The notes below the pieces were generated by a model. It saw only the letters and a list, made by a program, of their open reading frames with translations, was not told where the DNA came from and did not search any database. Below, in pieces: positions 54,601-63,202 of a stretch of 64,000 nt of DNA. The position numbers and the translations under genes are program-made. The number at the start of each line of letters is the position of its first letter. Position 1 is the first letter of the stretch. The stretch comes from UBA1794 sp031552405 (GTDB lineage: Bacteria > Bacteroidota > Bacteroidia > Bacteroidales > Bacteroidaceae). The stretch spans positions 1 through 64,000 of the forward strand of contig JAVBMN010000020.1 of assembly GCA_031552405.1 (NCBI GenBank), written 5' to 3'.

Positions 54601-55641
54601 ATGACTGATAAAATCTACTCCGCTGCTGTAATTACCTATCCATATATTACCGAACGAGTCCTGCAACAAACTCCTGATATTCCCCGAAGAGAGCCCATTT
54701 TCATCACCGGTGGCGGCTATGTTTTTGAACTGCACCGTTTCCGGGCTCACAAAGCTGATGTGGTACAAATCGAGTATACTGATCCCCCCGATATCACTGG
54801 CAATCCACAGAGTCCCATCGCCCATCTCCTTGATATCGTAGATATGATCGGCTATCAGCGAATGCGGGTTGCCCGGCTCGTGCTTAAATACCAGAAACTC
54901 TTCGGTACGCGGGTTGAATAAAGCCAGTCCACGATTTGTCCCCATCCAGATATTTTCAAGGTGGTCTACAAAGATAGAATACACGCTGTTTCCAGGCAGG
55001 CTTTTGGAGTTTTGCGGGTCATGACGGAAATGACGGGCCGTTTTCCGGGCTACATCCATAATTGTCAATCCATCCTGTGCATGTCCTACATACAAATATC
55101 CCTTTCCATCATCAAAAGAGCACCAGTTCGAATTTTTGAGTCCCTTTATATTTTCAGAGGAATAAGCTGTATATTGCCTTGTCTCTTTATTATAATGTAC
55201 CACTCCGTGGTGATGGTTGGCGATCCATATATTACCGTCTGCATCCTGTTCAATATCTATGACTCCACTAATCAGGATGTTGCGAGGAGGGTCTACCCGG
55301 TAAAATTGGTGGGTAGCACAGTTGTAGGTCATCAGTATTGTAGTGGTACCAATCCATAGCATATTGTCCTGCTTGTCATACAACAAGGCGGTGATCGCAT
55401 CATTAACCAGCCCGGAATTGCTGACGGTAAAACTCGTGATGTTCTTCCCGTCGAAACGGTTCAATCCGGATTCGGTAGCGATCCAGATAAATCCCTGCCC
55501 GTCCTGAACAATATGTTTCACATAGTTGTTGGAAAGCCCATCCTCCACACCCAGGTTTTTCAGAGCATACGCTTGGGCGGTATCGTGCATTGCACACCAC
55601 AGTACAAGAGCCAGAACGGCTATAATCCGGTTTCGTTTCAT
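51610..55641 (-). CDS. Hybrid two-component system sensor/AraC regulator (HTCS), copy 1
   Basis: A one-protein sensor-regulator of 1343 residues. After a signal peptide (to about 24) come two beta-propellers of regulator repeats (about 25-700, e.g. DGQGFIWIATESGLNRFDG), a Y_Y_Y domain (about 715-785), one membrane helix (about 790-812), HisKA with FYTNITHELRTPLTL (His about 842) and HATPase with NNLLSNAVKYTQEGEI. A receiver with ISDIMMPVIDGIDL (Asp about 1142) and a C-terminal AraC DNA-binding domain (SGTELIRKVRIQEAEGLM) follow. Such proteins sense oligosaccharides in the periplasm and switch on polysaccharide-utilisation genes. It lies 36 bp downstream of the second HTCS gene. Confidence 0.95.
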   Translation of the reverse strand: MKRNRIIAVLALVLWCAMHDTAQAYALKNLGVEDGLSNNYVKHIVQDGQGFIWIATESGLNRFDGKNITSFTVSNSGLVNDAITALLYDKQDNMLWIGTTTILMTYNCATHQFYRVDPPRNILISGVIDIEQDADGNIWIANHHHGVVHYNKETRQYTAYSSENIKGLKNSNWCSFDDGKGYLYVGHAQDGLTIMDVARKTARHFRHDPQNSKSLPGNSVYSIFVDHLENIWMGTNRGLALFNPRTEEFLVFKHEPGNPHSLIADHIYDIKEMGDGTLWIASDIGGISILDLYHISFVSPETVQFKNIAATGDENGLSSGNIRSLLQDSFGNIWIGNYSSGVDFISHTRPLFRTLPYAMNKANKLKNHPVWGIYADQDQQIWVGGENKIAVFKENQLVRTIDLSKYQHRPYSQVFSMHENRKGVLLIGLYDDGLLRLDTRTGQITRVELGMEYVDIITFYEDTGGAMWIGAEYGIYMYKDGVAQKEEKVTNQLSDKSVFGILHDRQGKLWVGTYGGGVCVFDRDHNLVHTLNTGNGFFSSAINQLYLDSKGGVWIATRSGVGYVKDTNQPGQFDWYGPKHGLEDLFVRAIQEDASGTIWISTNQGVSFWNKQQQRFHNYNRQDGIPAGNFIEGSTCMTSDGTLYFGSLNGVCYFNPKDVKAEHQVAPVQIIDCKGFNKQVEHNSFEFFLPSADGSIGLDHDQNSLRISFVVPDYAQSKQVEYAYKMEGLDEVWSNTYGENGVTFRNLPPGNYRFLVKARLRNQDWDEEHIAALTIRIHPPLWLTWYAKLLYVCVIGLAVFMWIRSYKRKLRLKSSLEIERRNSQNEQNLNQERLRFYTNITHELRTPLTLILGPLEDLVNDQGLAGGYSKKIQTIHRSALRLLDLVNQILEFRKTETQNRELVVARGNLAHLVTEIGLRYKELNRNPRLQFKIHIETDNVELYFDADVMTTILNNLLSNAVKYTQEGEIGLTLGSVVDSGQEYTVIRVSDTGYGIAPEALPHIFDRYYQAKEKHQASGTGIGLALVKSLVALHEGSIEVESQLEKGTVFTLRLLTGNMYPDALHKETREDVLPQPEDSIQEPKEATGHSRPVLLIVEDHVDIREYIASSFSSEYKILEAENGQAGMEIAFEQIPDLIISDIMMPVIDGIDLCKTVKEDLRTCHIPIILLTAKDSMQDKAEGYSMGADSYLTKPFTARLLQSRVHNLLESRKKLAAAFSVGMKEEHPIENVFCRQDREFIEKITLLIKENIESEQLNITFLADHSYMSESTFYRKVKALTGLSGTELIRKVRIQEAEGLMRSSEMPISEIALRVGFNNMSYFRQSFKAEYGVLPSDYIKKLKGR

Positions 55642-55677
55642 AAGTAATCGCTATTGTTCATTTCTCATCAATACTAT

Positions 55678-58600
55678 TTATCTCCCTTTCAACTTCCTGA
55701 TGTAATCAGAAGGAAGCGCTCCATACTCCGCCTTAAACGACTGCCGGAAGTAGGCCATGCTATTAAAACCCGCCCTTAAGGCTATCTCAGAGATAGGCAT
55801 CTCAGAAGAGTGCATCATTTGTTCGGCCTCCTTTATCCTTACTTTTCGGATTAATTCGGTGCCAGACATCCCGGTCAGAGCCTTGACCTTCCGGTAAAAT
55901 GTAGACTCGCTCATGAATAAGCGGTCGGCCAGGAAGATGATATTCAGTTGCTCCGACTCAATGTTTTCCTTTATCAACGAGGTAACTTTCTCTATAAATT
56001 CGCGATCTTGCTGGCAGAATGCATCCTCAACCAGCTGCTCTTCTTTCATGCCGGTCGAGAAAGCCGTGGCCAGTTTCTTACGCGATTCAAGCAGGTTATC
56101 CACCCGGTTACGCAGCAACTGGGCAGTGAACGGCTTGGTGAGATAAGAGTCCGCCCCAATGGAATAACCTTCTGCTTTATCCTGCATAGAATCCTTTGCC
56201 GTCAGTAGGATGACCGGTATGTGACAAGTACGTACATCTTCTTTGACAGCCTTACACAAGCTGATCCCATCCATTACGGGCATCATAATATCGCTGATAA
56301 TAAGATCCGGGATCTGTTCAAAAGCGGTTTCCATACCTGCCTGGCCGTTTTCTGCGGTATATATGTCAAAGGTCTTTTCAAACAATCCGGTAATATATTC
56401 CAGAATCTCCTTGTTATCTTCCACAATCAAAAGACGCGGGGCCGATGATTCCTTCTTCTCTGTCAAAAGCTTACTTTCCTCAACATGCAAAGCTTCCGGA
56501 TAGGTATATTCCCTGCGGAGGCGCACATAGAAAGAAGTACCTTCTCCTTCACTACTCTCCACGGTAATAGTCCCCTGATGAAGCTGTACCATATTCTTTA
56601 CCAGGGCCAGGCCTATTCCCGATCCTGCTGCCTGATATTCACCCTGCACCTGGTAATAACGATCGAAGATCTTTTCCAGCTGAGCGGCAGGAATACCTCT
56701 CCCCGTATCGCTGACCACCAACTCTGTATACTCCGAGTCATCGGCTGTGACATTTCTTAGCCGGATGGTTATCTCTCCCTCTTCGGTGTATTTCAGAGCG
56801 TTAGATATCAGGTTGTCCAGAATGATGGTGATCACCTCAGGATCGTAGTACAGTTCCGTATATGCGGCTTCCGGCAGCAGGTTTACAACCACCTGCTTAT
56901 TCTGGTTCAGTTCCTTGTATTTCAGACCTATATCCCTCATCAGCAAGGACATATCTCCATACCTGACACGCAAAACCCGGTTATTTGTTTCGCTTCTCCT
57001 GAACTCCAGAATCTGGTTTATCAGGTTCGACAAGCGGGTGGCGCTCCGGTAAATCAGCGAAATCTTCTTGTTTTGTTCCGGTTGCTGGGCATGATCTTCC
57101 AGCAGATCCCCCAGCGGGCCGATGATCAGGGTCAATGGCGTTCTAAGTTCATGCGCCACATTGGTATAAAACCGGAGTTTCTCATCGTTCAACTCCTGTT
57201 CTTTGCGGTGATTCTCTTTCTCTAAATAAAGAAGGCTCTCTAAGTTTAGTTTCCGTTTGTAGAAACGCGCCAGGAGGAAGATTACCCCAAAAACAAGGAT
57301 ATAGTAAAGCGTCTTCGCCCACCAGGAGAGCCAGAAGGGTGGCAGCACCTCTATTTGCATGGACGCAGTCTGCTGAGACCATTCCTGGTTACGGATCCGT
57401 GATTTCACAGTGAAGGTGTAACTGCCGGGAGGCACATTACGAAAGGTAATCTGATTCTGTCCGTTGGCCGAGCGCCACGCCTCATCCATCCCATCCAGGC
57501 GGTACTGGTACTCTACCTGCCCGTTCAGGGCATAGTCCATAACATTAAACTCTACGGTGAACGTATTCTGATTGTGTTTCAGGCTTACCCGGGGGATCAG
57601 CGAAACACTTACCGCACTTTCCCCACCCGGATTTTCCGTTTCATAGTATGTAAAAGCAGTAACCCGCACATTCGGGAACTCCCGTTTCGCAAGGCGTTCG
57701 CCTGCGTTGACATAGCAAAGTCCGTCCTGCGAGCCAAAATACAGGGTACCGTCTGCCCCCTTCGCCACCGAGGCATTCATAAAGAATCCCAGCGGGATAT
57801 GGTCTGAATGGGCATAGTTATCAAAGCGTTTGTTATGGAGCGAGTAGCGACTGATGCCAGAGTTGGTAGTCATCCACATCTCCCCGGGAAGCCCTTCCGC
57901 CACAGCGCGGATATAATCATCCGCAATCCCGTCTTTTTGATTCAATAAGTGAAGCTTTTGGTAATGGTCGCCCGGATCTAACCGCACCGCCCCATCGCGG
58001 GTGGCCACCCACATCCGGCCTCCGGAATCCCTGAACAGATGACTGATACCGTTAGAAGGAAATCCCCTGTTCATATCCAACACACGCACGGGAGCGAAAT
58101 CCGGAGTAATGATACTGATCCCGCTGATCTGTGTACCAATCCACATATTCCCGTCTGCATCCTGGGAGATGCTTTGGATCAGGTTGTTCCAGATCCCTAT
58201 TTTGTCGCCATCCAATGCACGTACTTCACCACTATCCGGGTTGTATTTGATAACTCCGTAGTTTGTGCCTACCCATACGTTGTGGTCTTTGTCTTCATAC
58301 AGACAGTTTACATACCCTTCTAAAGAGCGGTTACCCGTCAGTTTTACCGGTTCAAAACGCTCATTTCGGGGATTGTAACGTAACACTCCTCCTGCCAAAG
58401 TACCCAGCCACACGCTTCCCCGGCTATCACACAAGGCAGACAGCACGCCATTGCCAGGCAGGTTTCCTGTCTCCTTACTAAAAGTTTTCTGTTTCTTTCC
58501 GTTCTTATAAAGATTAATTCCTGCATCTGTTACAACCCACACCTGTTGATCCTGGTCTACGCACACTGCCTGAACGCTTTTTCCGCTCAGGCCGTTCGTA

Positions 58601-59736
58601 TCGCCTTTGACGGAGGAATAGGTAATCGTATGGAAGAATGACTTCCGATGACTGACAAAGTTCAGACCACCCCCATACGTGCCTATCCATATATTCCCGA
58701 AAGAGTCCTGAAACAGGGAAGTGACGGAGGAATTGGATAGTCCGGTAGGAAGATCACTGGCTAGTATATTCTGGAAGCGGACCTCCTCCGGCGATGACAA
58801 CATGCACTGGCGGATGTCCAGTATACTGACTCCCCCGCGCAAGGTTCCTATCCACAAATCTTTCTGATTGACCTCCTGGATACAATATACATTAGGTTCT
58901 GGCAGGCTGTACGGATTGCCCGGTTCATGGTTAAAGACTGTAAAACGATCCTCCCCAGGGCGATATAATGCCAGGCCACCTGATGTGGCTAACCAGACAT
59001 TTCTCCAAGAGTCGATACAAATTTGAAACACCCGATTGGAGGGCAGGCTGTGCGGATCATCCGGGTTGCGCTCAAAATGCTTTACTTTTCCGTCTTTCAG
59101 CGAAACCACACTCAGCCCCTCGTTCACATGACCGATGTACAGCGTTCCCTTCCCATCATCGGCCACGCTCCATATATTATGGTCTTTCAACGCCGGAAGG
59201 CGGGATTCGTCATAATGAATGATGGTGTTTGAACGCACGTTTAGCTTCTTCAAACCATTGTTATAAGTACCAATCCACAGGTTGCCGTCCGCAGCCAGGC
59301 ACAAGTCGGTAATACCATTTGCTCCTGTTCCATTGGGATATTCTGTTGATATCGGATAATGCGTAAAGGTCTGCGTAGCGCAATCAAACGCATTTAGTCC
59401 GCTGCGTTGCGTAGCAATCCATATCTTATTGTGGTGCTTGTCTGCAAGCACCTTGTTCAGACCGTTACTATTTATTGTATTGCTATCCACCGGATGAGTC
59501 TTATACACCCTGAAATGGCTTCCATCAAACCGGTTCAGACCCCATTCAGTGGCAAACCAAAGAAATCCATCCCGGTCTTGTGTGATACTCTTTATATAAT
59601 TACATGATAGTCCACGTTCAAGACCTATCTTCTCAATTGAATAAGAAGAGGACGATTCTGCACAAACAGGAAGCCCTGCCATTACAAAAAAGAACGCTAC
59701 TACCATCCGGTATTTATACATCGTTACCCACTTCAT
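55678..59736 (-). CDS. Hybrid two-component system sensor/AraC regulator (HTCS), copy 2
   Basis: 1352 residues from the ATG at 59736, or 1347 from the ATG at 59721 (MYKYRMVVAFFFVMAGLPVC), which starts nearer the signal peptide. The domain plan is as in copy 1: two propellers, Y_Y_Y, one membrane helix (about 805), HisKA (FYTNVAHELRTPLTL, His about 862), HATPase (DNLISNALKYTEEGEI), receiver (ISDIMMPVMDGISL, Asp about 1149) and AraC domain. The receiver and AraC domains are nearly identical to copy 1 while the sensors differ clearly. The pair is transcribed together from the promoter at 59781, divergent from the 60.2-kb secreted-protein gene. Confidence 0.95.
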   Translation of the reverse strand: MKWVTMYKYRMVVAFFFVMAGLPVCAESSSSYSIEKIGLERGLSCNYIKSITQDRDGFLWFATEWGLNRFDGSHFRVYKTHPVDSNTINSNGLNKVLADKHHNKIWIATQRSGLNAFDCATQTFTHYPISTEYPNGTGANGITDLCLAADGNLWIGTYNNGLKKLNVRSNTIIHYDESRLPALKDHNIWSVADDGKGTLYIGHVNEGLSVVSLKDGKVKHFERNPDDPHSLPSNRVFQICIDSWRNVWLATSGGLALYRPGEDRFTVFNHEPGNPYSLPEPNVYCIQEVNQKDLWIGTLRGGVSILDIRQCMLSSPEEVRFQNILASDLPTGLSNSSVTSLFQDSFGNIWIGTYGGGLNFVSHRKSFFHTITYSSVKGDTNGLSGKSVQAVCVDQDQQVWVVTDAGINLYKNGKKQKTFSKETGNLPGNGVLSALCDSRGSVWLGTLAGGVLRYNPRNERFEPVKLTGNRSLEGYVNCLYEDKDHNVWVGTNYGVIKYNPDSGEVRALDGDKIGIWNNLIQSISQDADGNMWIGTQISGISIITPDFAPVRVLDMNRGFPSNGISHLFRDSGGRMWVATRDGAVRLDPGDHYQKLHLLNQKDGIADDYIRAVAEGLPGEMWMTTNSGISRYSLHNKRFDNYAHSDHIPLGFFMNASVAKGADGTLYFGSQDGLCYVNAGERLAKREFPNVRVTAFTYYETENPGGESAVSVSLIPRVSLKHNQNTFTVEFNVMDYALNGQVEYQYRLDGMDEAWRSANGQNQITFRNVPPGSYTFTVKSRIRNQEWSQQTASMQIEVLPPFWLSWWAKTLYYILVFGVIFLLARFYKRKLNLESLLYLEKENHRKEQELNDEKLRFYTNVAHELRTPLTLIIGPLGDLLEDHAQQPEQNKKISLIYRSATRLSNLINQILEFRRSETNNRVLRVRYGDMSLLMRDIGLKYKELNQNKQVVVNLLPEAAYTELYYDPEVITIILDNLISNALKYTEEGEITIRLRNVTADDSEYTELVVSDTGRGIPAAQLEKIFDRYYQVQGEYQAAGSGIGLALVKNMVQLHQGTITVESSEGEGTSFYVRLRREYTYPEALHVEESKLLTEKKESSAPRLLIVEDNKEILEYITGLFEKTFDIYTAENGQAGMETAFEQIPDLIISDIMMPVMDGISLCKAVKEDVRTCHIPVILLTAKDSMQDKAEGYSIGADSYLTKPFTAQLLRNRVDNLLESRKKLATAFSTGMKEEQLVEDAFCQQDREFIEKVTSLIKENIESEQLNIIFLADRLFMSESTFYRKVKALTGMSGTELIRKVRIKEAEQMMHSSEMPISEIALRAGFNSMAYFRQSFKAEYGALPSDYIRKLKGR

Positions 59737-59780
59737 CCCGCTACCTGTTTCATTTTACAAATAAATATTCATTCACTTCC

Positions 59781-59788
59781 CAAAGTTA
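59781..59788 (-). promoter_or_regulatory. Promoter -7 box for the tandem HTCS genes
   Basis: TAACTTTG on the minus strand, 45 bp upstream of the ATG at 59736. No clear -33 box. Confidence 0.5.
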
Positions 59789-59850
59789 ATATGATTCATT
59801 CACTTCACGACCCACTTTTGCTATCTATTTACTGCATCTTCCCCGCTATC

Positions 59851-59895
59851 AGGAATTTTGAAGCCGAAGAGTCTTTCTTTGAAGGGAGAGAGTCC
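59851..59895 (+). promoter_or_regulatory. 45-bp conserved upstream element, site B
   Basis: It begins AGGAATTTTGAAGCCGAAGA and continues GTCTTTCTTTGAAGGGAGAG to AGTCC. An exact heptamer direct repeat TTTGAAG lies at 59857-59863 and 59878-59884, 21 bp apart. The element ends 22 bp before the -7 box at 59918, the same gap as at sites A and C. It sits between the divergent HTCS and secreted-protein promoters, so it could also serve HTCS autoregulation. Confidence 0.8.
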
Positions 59896-59917
59896 CTCCT
59901 GTACTTCAGTACTGCCC

Positions 59918-59925
59918 TATCTTTG
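59918..59925 (+). promoter_or_regulatory. Promoter -7 box for the 60.2-kb secreted-protein gene
   Basis: TATCTTTG, implying a leader of about 270 nt that includes the conserved leader block. No -33 TTG at the normal distance; the 45-bp element is immediately upstream. Confidence 0.6.
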
Positions 59926-59985
59926 CAACATCCTACAAATGAACGGATAAATTATACAAAACCTTAACCCTTTAAAATGTATCTG

Positions 59986-60202
59986 CATGAGAAAATGTAA
60001 CCTTATTATCCCACTCCTTTCATAAGATTCCCCTTGCGGGACTTTTTTTGCACGGCATCCGTGTACGATAACAGCAATTAGCTAAACAAATTATTCGCGT
60101 TTATTCCCCATTTTATCCTGTCGTCATTTTTAACAAGAATCAAAGATATGGCATTCTTTTAAACTTACGACTCTTTTACTCACCTTTTTAATAACGATCA
60201 AA
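59986..60202 (+). promoter_or_regulatory. Conserved long leader with one CCGTGTACGATAACAG motif
   Basis: This is the counterpart of the leader at 36.87-37.16 kb. It opens with CATGAGAAAATGTA, has a T-run followed by CCGTGTACGATAACAG at about 60059-60074, and shares the last 80 bp before the ATG with the other copy. The ATG at 59987 opens only a 12-codon frame. It lies in the gene-free 59737-60202 region. A structured or protein-bound RNA leader is the likeliest reading. Confidence 0.6.
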
Positions 60203-62653
60203 ATGAAAAGTAAATTACTTATGTTCCTTGCGGCTTTGACCGTAAGCGCCTTTGCCACAACGGCACAGGCACAGAATGTGACTCCGTATTTACCGATGCA
60301 AAACGATTTCGGTGGAACGGCAGTTACCAACCTCGCAACTTTTGAGCCTTCGCTCAATCAGTTTACCCTTGAAGTAACAGCAAGTGCAGTGGGTACACCC
60401 GTAAGCATTGGCATGCTGAGTATTACTTACACGCCGACAACCTCTACTGAGGTACGCTTTGTACTTTACAAAGGTAAGGTGTATATTTACGAAGGTGGCG
60501 AATATAAAGAAACGCAAACACCTGCTGGCAATCTTCTTCTGAATCCGGGTTTTGAATTGGGCACTACTGTTGGTGCAGGAACCAACAACTGGAATGCCTA
60601 CGATGCTACCCCAACTCTTAGTTGGAACAATACTACTGGTGCTGGCTCTGTTAGAAACACAGAAGGTTCTATAAAATCAGGTACTTACAGTTTGTTAATG
60701 CGCGACCCATTTGTATATCTAACACAAAATTTGCCAGCAGGAAAGATTAAGCCAAACACTAATTACAAAGTGGCATATTATGCGCGTATGTTTGATAACA
60801 ACCGAGCAATTGCCACTTACCAATTAGAACTGGGAAGTACCGAACGGGGAGTGGATTATGGTACAGTAGTTGCGCACACATCAACCAACGCAACATATAC
60901 AGAAGTTATCCGCTATATCCAAACCAATGATTTGGTTAATGAAAGTGAGGACGTTTGGTTTTGCCTGCATCGTACAACTAAGACAAGGAATGATGCCTAC
61001 GATTGGGTCGACGATTTTTCATTAGTGGCAATTGGTATCTCCGGCGCAGCTTCGGCACAGTATGCTGCCGATGTAGTGGCGGCTCCGGAAGGAACTACAC
61101 CCAACTATACTGTAGGTGATGTACTTGACATGTATCCTCACTTCCTAATCAATCCTGAATTTGATCTTTATACAGGAACTGGCAACAATGTGTCCTATAC
61201 AGGTTGGAGCAATACAGTAGGTGCACAACAAACCAAATTAAGCACTGGTGCAAAAGGAAATCCAATTGTAATTGAAGCAGCTCCTAACAATCATTGGCAA
61301 TTATGGAGCGGTAATGCGATGAAAGGTAAAATATCTCAAGGAATTTCGAATCTTCCAAATGGGAAATACAAGGTTAGCGCTGCCATTGTTGCAACGAGCC
61401 TAACAACGATATCCATATATGCAAATGAAGGACGGAAAACTATTGGAAATAACGGATTTCATGAAACCACAGGAATAGTGATTGACGGAACCCTAGAAAT
61501 TGGTTTAGATATCAATTTATCAGCAGGGCAAACTGTTGACTTCGACCACTTCTCTTTACATTATCTTGGTCCTAATTATACTACATTTAATAACGGAGCA
61601 GCTGCCGTGACCGGTGAAATCACTCCATCTATTGTAACAGAACTTGGAGCTGCTGGCATTACCTCTGTAGATCTTACTAATGCCACCGCTACCGGCGCTG
61701 TGATACTAACCTTTGACAATCCTAATACCTTGGTATATAATGTACCCGAAAATGTGACAACCAATGGTATTGAAATATCTAACGGTGCATTTGTGGGTGA
61801 ACCCAGCCTGACCGACCTGAAACCTTTTGCTGCTGCAAACGGCATTACCGGTGCAATATCCTACCAACGCGCCTTCACCGGAGTTGCCAATGGAGCAACC
61901 GGAGGATGGGAAGTTTTCAACGTGCCGTTTAAGGTAACCAGCGTAAAAGCCACCATCAATGGTACAGAGTACGACTACCTGCCTTATACAGAGTGGTATG
62001 CTGCGGATGATGCCACAGTGGAAGGCAAAGGATTTTTCTGGATTAAGAAGGCCACCTCAGGTAGCAATGCAATCAGCACCAGTGTAGAGAATCTTTCGGC
62101 AATGGAAGCCAATGAGCCGTATCTCATCGCGTTTCCGAAGACAACTATTGAAGGACATCCACAGTTTAATGTAAATGGTGAAACCTTTACTTTCAGTGGA
62201 AACGGTGTAGAGGCTACCATTACTCTTCAGCCCACACAGGCCGGTAATTTCAATTTCCTCCAAAGCTATCTGGGAGGTACTGTTCAGAATGCATATCTGC
62301 TGAATGCTGCGGGTGATGCATTTGTAAAAGAGGCAGATGCAACAGTTATTCCTTTCCGTCCTTTCGTGACATTTGGTAATCCAGTGGGTGTAGCTCCTTC
62401 GCAATTCCTTATCAATGGGAATAACGATGTGACTAATATCGAAGAAGTGAAGGCACGCCTGGCTGCTGCTAAGATGATTATTACTACGGTTGAGAACGGA
62501 GTAACTATCTACTCGGAAAATGAAGGCACGGTATTGGTGTATGACCTGAATGGTGCATTAGTGAAAAGCGTAGCTATCAGCAATGGTGAGAACTTCGTAT
62601 CCCTCCCTGCCGGTACATACGTCATCAACAATAAGACAGTTATCGTAAAGTAA
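60203..62653 (+). CDS. Secreted modular protein, paralog of the 37.2-kb gene
   Basis: An 816-residue exported protein with signal MKSKLLMFLAALTVSAFATT up to AQAQN. The N-terminal 105 residues and the C-terminal 330 residues are close copies of the 37.2-kb protein. The middle differs: one NPGFE-type module (about 112-270) and one YTGWSNT/NHWQLWSG module (about 310-450), the latter resembling the binding-like domain of the two GH43 proteins. The Ala-rich helical stretch of the longer paralog is missing. It ends VLVYDLNGALVKS and GTYVINNKTVIVK. No enzyme motif is seen; glycan binding at the surface is inferred from the modules and from coregulation with GH43. Confidence 0.8.
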   Translation: MKSKLLMFLAALTVSAFATTAQAQNVTPYLPMQNDFGGTAVTNLATFEPSLNQFTLEVTASAVGTPVSIGMLSITYTPTTSTEVRFVLYKGKVYIYEGGEYKETQTPAGNLLLNPGFELGTTVGAGTNNWNAYDATPTLSWNNTTGAGSVRNTEGSIKSGTYSLLMRDPFVYLTQNLPAGKIKPNTNYKVAYYARMFDNNRAIATYQLELGSTERGVDYGTVVAHTSTNATYTEVIRYIQTNDLVNESEDVWFCLHRTTKTRNDAYDWVDDFSLVAIGISGAASAQYAADVVAAPEGTTPNYTVGDVLDMYPHFLINPEFDLYTGTGNNVSYTGWSNTVGAQQTKLSTGAKGNPIVIEAAPNNHWQLWSGNAMKGKISQGISNLPNGKYKVSAAIVATSLTTISIYANEGRKTIGNNGFHETTGIVIDGTLEIGLDINLSAGQTVDFDHFSLHYLGPNYTTFNNGAAAVTGEITPSIVTELGAAGITSVDLTNATATGAVILTFDNPNTLVYNVPENVTTNGIEISNGAFVGEPSLTDLKPFAAANGITGAISYQRAFTGVANGATGGWEVFNVPFKVTSVKATINGTEYDYLPYTEWYAADDATVEGKGFFWIKKATSGSNAISTSVENLSAMEANEPYLIAFPKTTIEGHPQFNVNGETFTFSGNGVEATITLQPTQAGNFNFLQSYLGGTVQNAYLLNAAGDAFVKEADATVIPFRPFVTFGNPVGVAPSQFLINGNNDVTNIEEVKARLAAAKMIITTVENGVTIYSENEGTVLVYDLNGALVKSVAISNGENFVSLPAGTYVINNKTVIVK

Positions 62654-62672
62654 CCCCTTAAAAACAAGTAAA

Positions 62673-62855
62673 ATGAAAACAAAGAAAGAATATAATCGCC
62701 CTCAGATAGAGGTTATTGAACTAGTGCTCGAAGAAACAATAGTTACCGCCTCTAGTGTGAAGTCGCAATTTTCGGCTGACAAAGAGGGAGTAGGACTCCA
62801 AGAAACCAATTCCTTCTGGAATAAAAACAACTTTCTGGATCGAAGTGATGAATAA
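62673..62855 (+). CDS. Small conserved protein following the secreted protein (copy 2)
   Basis: A 60-residue ORF beginning MKTKKEYNRPQIEVIELVLE, 19 bp after the large gene. About 60 percent of its residues match the 59-residue protein at 40595, including TAS, LQxTNSFWN and NN near the C terminus. There is no signal peptide and no known motif. Keeping the same large-gene/small-gene order at both loci indicates a linked function. Confidence 0.8.
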   Translation: MKTKKEYNRPQIEVIELVLEETIVTASSVKSQFSADKEGVGLQETNSFWNKNNFLDRSDE

Positions 62856-62900
62856 CTGAAACAGTTACTGTTTCGTATAGTTACAAAACAGTAATGTAAT

Positions 62901-63027
62901 AAGATCCGCATCTCCTCTCTCCTTCCTTTTAGTTTAGTTCGCACGACAGATGACTTTCCACTCAAATGAAGAAATATAGTAAATCTACACAAAATAGTAA
63001 GGAGAAGGGGAGATGCGGATCTTTTTC
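62901..63027 (+). terminator. Long-range inverted repeat ending in a U-tract
   Basis: AAGATCCGCATCTCC (62901-62915) pairs perfectly with GGAGATGCGGATCTT (63009-63023), separated by 93 nt, and is followed by TTTC. It follows the small gene and precedes the next promoter. It may be a terminator with an extended loop or a separate structured RNA. It occupies much of the gene-free 62856-63231 stretch. Confidence 0.55.
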
Positions 63028-63048
63028 AAGTTGCAGTGCCCTATTCAC

Positions 63049-63093
63049 AGGCACTTTGATTCCATAGCATCCTTTTTTGACGGTGGAGCATTC
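63049..63093 (+). promoter_or_regulatory. 45-bp conserved upstream element, site C
   Basis: It begins AGGCACTTTGATTCCATAGC, identical to site A over the first 12 bases, and contains TTTGATT (63055-63061) and TTTGACG (63076-63082), 21 bp apart. It ends 22 bp before the -7 box at 63116. It is the most divergent of the three sites in its distal third. Confidence 0.7.
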
Positions 63094-63115
63094 CCCCTTT
63101 CATCTCCTCCCGCTC

Positions 63116-63123
63116 TATCTTTG
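63116..63123 (+). promoter_or_regulatory. Promoter -7 box for the 63.2-kb gene
   Basis: TATCTTTG, about 108 bp before the ATG at 63232. No -33 box; site C is upstream. Confidence 0.6.
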
Positions 63124-63202
63124 TACCATTCGGCATAGTGAGATAACGAAGCGGATTATGCCATCTATCAAAAGATAGTATACCTAACCAAAAATAAATA
63201 AA

